Below the pieces are notes generated by a model, which had not been told where the DNA came from, searched no databases, and saw only the letters and a program-made list of their open reading frames with translations. Both the position numbers and the translations under genes were made by a program. A stretch of DNA of 7,500 nt from Gammaproteobacteria bacterium (GTDB lineage: Bacteria > Pseudomonadota > Gammaproteobacteria > J113): NCBI GenBank assembly GCA_003694425.1, contig RFJX01000126.1:1-7500 (forward strand), read 5' to 3'. Positions 5,661 through 7,500 of the stretch are shown here, one piece after another (the first letter of the stretch is position 1; every line of letters starts with the position of its first letter).

Positions 5661-6637
5661 CACACCACTCCCGCGCGCAGCAGGTCGTGCATGTTGAGCA
5701 CCCCGATGAGGCGCCCCTCCCCGTCCGTCACCGGCAGGGCATTGATGCGGTGCTTCTGCATCCGCTCCAGCGCCGCGGCCGCCAGGTCGTCACTGGATAT
5801 GGTCTTGCAGCCGGTGGTCATCAGCTCCTCGACCATCGCCTCGTGCACATCCACGCCATGGTCCAGGGCGCGGCGCAGGTCGCCGTCGGTGAAGACCCCC
5901 AGCAGGCGCTGTTCCGGGTCCACCACCGCGGTCATCCCCAGTCCCTTGCGGGTCATCTCCATCAGCACCTCACCCAGTGGCGTGCCGGTGGTGACCACCG
6001 GCATCTCCTCGCCGGTGTGCATCACGTCGGCGATCTTCAGCAGCAGCCGCCGGCCCAGGCTGCCGCCGGGATGGGAGAGGGCGAAATCGTCGGCGTCAAA
6101 GCCGCGCGCCTCGAGCAGGGCGATGGCCAGGGCGTCGCCCATCGCCAGGGCGGCGGTGGTGCTGGCGGTGGGGGCCAGCCCCAGGGGACAGGCCTCCTGG
6201 GCCACGCTGACATCGAGACAGACGTCGGCCGCCTGGCCCAGGGTGGAGCGGCGGCGACCGGTGAGGGCGACCAGGGGTACGCCGAGGCGCTTGATCAGGG
6301 GCAGCAGTACCCGCAGCTCCGCGGTCTCGCCGGAGTTCGACAGCGCCAGGGTGACATCCTCACGGGTGATCATGCCCATGTCCCCGTGGCTGGCCTCCCC
6401 GGGATGGACGAAGAAGGCCGGGGTCCCGGTACTGGCCAGGGTGGCCGCGATCTTCCCCCCGATATGGCCCGACTTGCCCATCCCCAGCACCACCACCCGG
6501 CCCCGGCAGGCCAGCATGTAGCGGCAGGCCCGGGCGAAATCGTCATCGATGCGGGGGATCAGGGCCCGGACCGCGGCCGCCTCGGTCTCCAGCACCCGGC
6601 GGCCCAGTTCCATCAGTCTCTGGTCATCGACTTGCAT
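5660..6637 (-). CDS. kdsD: D-arabinose 5-phosphate isomerase KdsD
   Basis: Interconverts ribulose 5-phosphate and arabinose 5-phosphate, the first committed step of Kdo synthesis; KdsA and KdsB act later and KdsC is encoded next. The 325 residues match the E. coli enzyme (328). The SIS domain (about 35-180) contains GMGKSGHIGGKIAATLAS at 52-69 and SNSGETAE at 100-107. Lys55, Glu107, Glu148 and His189 correspond to the residues implicated in catalysis in E. coli KdsD (Lys59, Glu111, Glu152, His193). Two CBS domains follow (about 205-265 and 270-325), ending in GVLNMHDLLRAGVV. The frame begins with the ATG at 6637, at the expected N terminus, but no Shine-Dalgarno sequence is visible before it; a possible extended -10 lies six bases upstream. 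The stop overlaps the kdsC start, and yrbG ends 55 bp upstream. Confidence 0.98.
   Translation of the reverse strand: MQVDDQRLMELGRRVLETEAAAVRALIPRIDDDFARACRYMLACRGRVVVLGMGKSGHIGGKIAATLASTGTPAFFVHPGEASHGDMGMITREDVTLALSNSGETAELRVLLPLIKRLGVPLVALTGRRRSTLGQAADVCLDVSVAQEACPLGLAPTASTTAALAMGDALAIALLEARGFDADDFALSHPGGSLGRRLLLKIADVMHTGEEMPVVTTGTPLGEVLMEMTRKGLGMTAVVDPEQRLLGVFTDGDLRRALDHGVDVHEAMVEELMTTGCKTISSDDLAAAALERMQKHRINALPVTDGEGRLIGVLNMHDLLRAGVV
5668..5672 (-). promoter_or_regulatory. kdsC ribosome binding site inside kdsD
   Basis: GGGAG on the minus strand, seven bases before the ATG at 5660 and four before the in-frame GTG at 5663. The spacing favours the ATG as the kdsC start. Confidence 0.5.
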
Positions 6638-6643
6638 GTGACG

Positions 6644-6652
6644 ATTCTACCA
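6644..6652 (-). promoter_or_regulatory. Candidate extended -10 promoter element before kdsD
   Basis: The minus strand reads TGG-TAGAAT, an extended -10 (TGn plus a hexamer with 5 of 6 matches to TATAAT). It lies in the 55-bp gap between yrbG and kdsD. No good -35 hexamer is seen at 17 bases. The predicted start falls at about 6637, on the A of the kdsD ATG, so a transcript from here would be leaderless or nearly so. This is a weak, inferred call. Confidence 0.3.
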
Positions 6653-6692
6653 GCGGCACTGGCGGGACGGGGATCGCGCTCTCACCATCGGC

Positions 6693-7500
6693 TCAGAGAC
6701 TGCCCGCGTCATAGTAGAGGAACAGTTGATAGGCGATGAAGCCGGTCAGCAGCAGACTGCCGTCGGACCGGCAAAGACGACCCGGACGGCCGCGGAAGCC
6801 GCGCGCGCCGAGCAGCAGCACCAGGCTGAACAACAGCATGATGGGGAAATCACGTCCCAGGACCGCGGGGTCCAGGGTGGCCGGCCGGATGAGCCCCGGC
6901 AGTGCCAGCACCGCCAGGCTGTTGAAGATGTTCGAGCCGATGATGTTGCCGATGGCCATCTCCGCCTCTCCCTTGAGGGCGCTCATGACGGATGCGGCCA
7001 GCTCCGGCAGGCTGGTGCCCACCGCCACGATGGTCAGACCGATCACCAGGTCGCTCACCCCCAGCGCCGTGGCGATGCCGACCGCGCCCCGGACCAGGAC
7101 ATGGGAGCCCCCCAGCATCAGCGCCAGTCCGAGGACCAGCCAGACCAGCGCCCGGGCGGTGCTCATGCCGACCGGCAGTTCCCGCTCGATCTCGCTGACC
7201 AGCAGGTCGGCCTCCGGCGTCCCGCGGCTCAGGCGCAACAGCCAGACGATCACGGCGGTCATGGCGAGCGCCAGGATCAGGCCATCCGGACGTGAAAGCC
7301 GCTCGTCCCGGATCAGGGCCAGGACGAGGAACATGGCGGCGAACATCAGCGGCAGCTCCCGGCGGATGATCCGCGAATCGACCCGCAGCGGCCGGATCAG
7401 CGCGGTGGCACCGAGCACCAGACCGATATTGGCGATGTTGGAGCCGATGGCGTTGCCCACGGCGATACCGCCGGCGTCGCGCCAGGCAGCCAGCGCGGAG
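6693..7500 (-). CDS. yrbG: YrbG-type calcium/sodium antiporter (CaCA family), N-terminus beyond window
   Basis: Inner-membrane exchanger of the Ca2+:cation antiporter family. YrbG itself is not essential in E. coli and its physiological role is poorly defined. About 269 residues are visible and the frame is open to the window edge, so the true start and the first membrane helices are missing. An in-frame GTG at 7460 is internal: the residues before it (SALAAWRDAGGIA) belong to the first alpha repeat. Both alpha repeats are represented: repeat 1 by AVGNAIGSNIANIGLVLGA at the visible start, repeat 2 by VAVGTSLPELAASVMSALKG and MAIGNIIGSNIFN further on. About eight hydrophobic membrane segments are visible, with a hydrophilic link (LSRGTPEADLLVSEIERELP) in the middle. 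The position immediately before kdsD matches the E. coli yrbG-kdsD-kdsC order. The end has no clear intrinsic terminator, so read-through into kdsD is likely. Confidence 0.93.
   Translation of the reverse strand, partial: SALAAWRDAGGIAVGNAIGSNIANIGLVLGATALIRPLRVDSRIIRRELPLMFAAMFLVLALIRDERLSRPDGLILALAMTAVIVWLLRLSRGTPEADLLVSEIERELPVGMSTARALVWLVLGLALMLGGSHVLVRGAVGIATALGVSDLVIGLTIVAVGTSLPELAASVMSALKGEAEMAIGNIIGSNIFNSLAVLALPGLIRPATLDPAVLGRDFPIMLLFSLVLLLGARGFRGRPGRLCRSDGSLLLTGFIAYQLFLYYDAGSL

Noticed and set aside
5106..6521. Open frame of 471 codons on the plus strand, opposite kdsC and kdsD
   Set aside because: It lies entirely antisense to two well-conserved enzymes, is low-complexity in composition and shows no recognisable domain. 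Long antisense frames are expected in GC-rich genes.
1..7500. Search for mobile elements, CRISPR repeats, tRNA/rRNA genes or a defence-type island
   Set aside because: All genes are co-oriented, conserved housekeeping genes in an ancestral order with uniform GC-rich codon use; no repeats or integrase/transposase motifs were seen by eye.

Overview
The window is a high-GC stretch of a gammaproteobacterial chromosome. All ten recognisable genes lie on the minus strand and form the conserved LPS-precursor / LPS-transport / sigma-54 / nitrogen-PTS locus. In transcription order (high to low coordinates) they are: a YrbG-type Ca2+/Na+ antiporter (5' end cut by the window edge), kdsD, kdsC, lptC, lptA, lptB, rpoN, hpf, ptsN and hprK (3' end cut by the window edge). 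The order from yrbG to ptsN matches E. coli. HPr kinase/phosphorylase follows ptsN where E. coli has rapZ. From general knowledge, hprK at this place fits non-enteric Gammaproteobacteria such as Chromatiales- or Xanthomonadales-like lineages and also Betaproteobacteria. The lineage is an inference and the species is not determined.

Region by region: 7500-6693 is the antiporter. Positions 6637-4528 hold kdsD, kdsC and lptC, joined by short stop/start overlaps. lptA (4550-3954) overlaps the end of lptC by 23 bp and is followed by lptB (3916-3191). A 168-bp non-coding gap (3190-3023), the largest in the window, separates the LPS genes from rpoN. It holds a good sigma-54-type -24/-12 element and a strong hairpin. 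rpoN (3022-1511) is followed by a 48-bp gap, with a hairpin whose loop is the rpoN stop codon. Then come hpf, ptsN and hprK, tightly spaced. No stretch above 300 bp lacks a gene.

Functionally, KdsD and KdsC make Kdo for the LPS inner core. LptC, LptA and LptB are parts of the trans-envelope machine that carries finished LPS to the outer membrane. RpoN is the alternative sigma factor sigma-54, HPF makes hibernating ribosomes, PtsN is the EIIA-Ntr regulator, and HprK would phosphorylate or dephosphorylate the HPr-type phosphocarrier. I found no mobile element, CRISPR array, tRNA/rRNA or foreign-looking island. The gene content is ordinary and I do not see a new system. The points worth checking are regulatory: a possible sigma-54 promoter in front of the gene for sigma-54 itself, hairpins flanking rpoN, a possible leaderless start for kdsD, and an insertion in the N-terminal domain of HprK.
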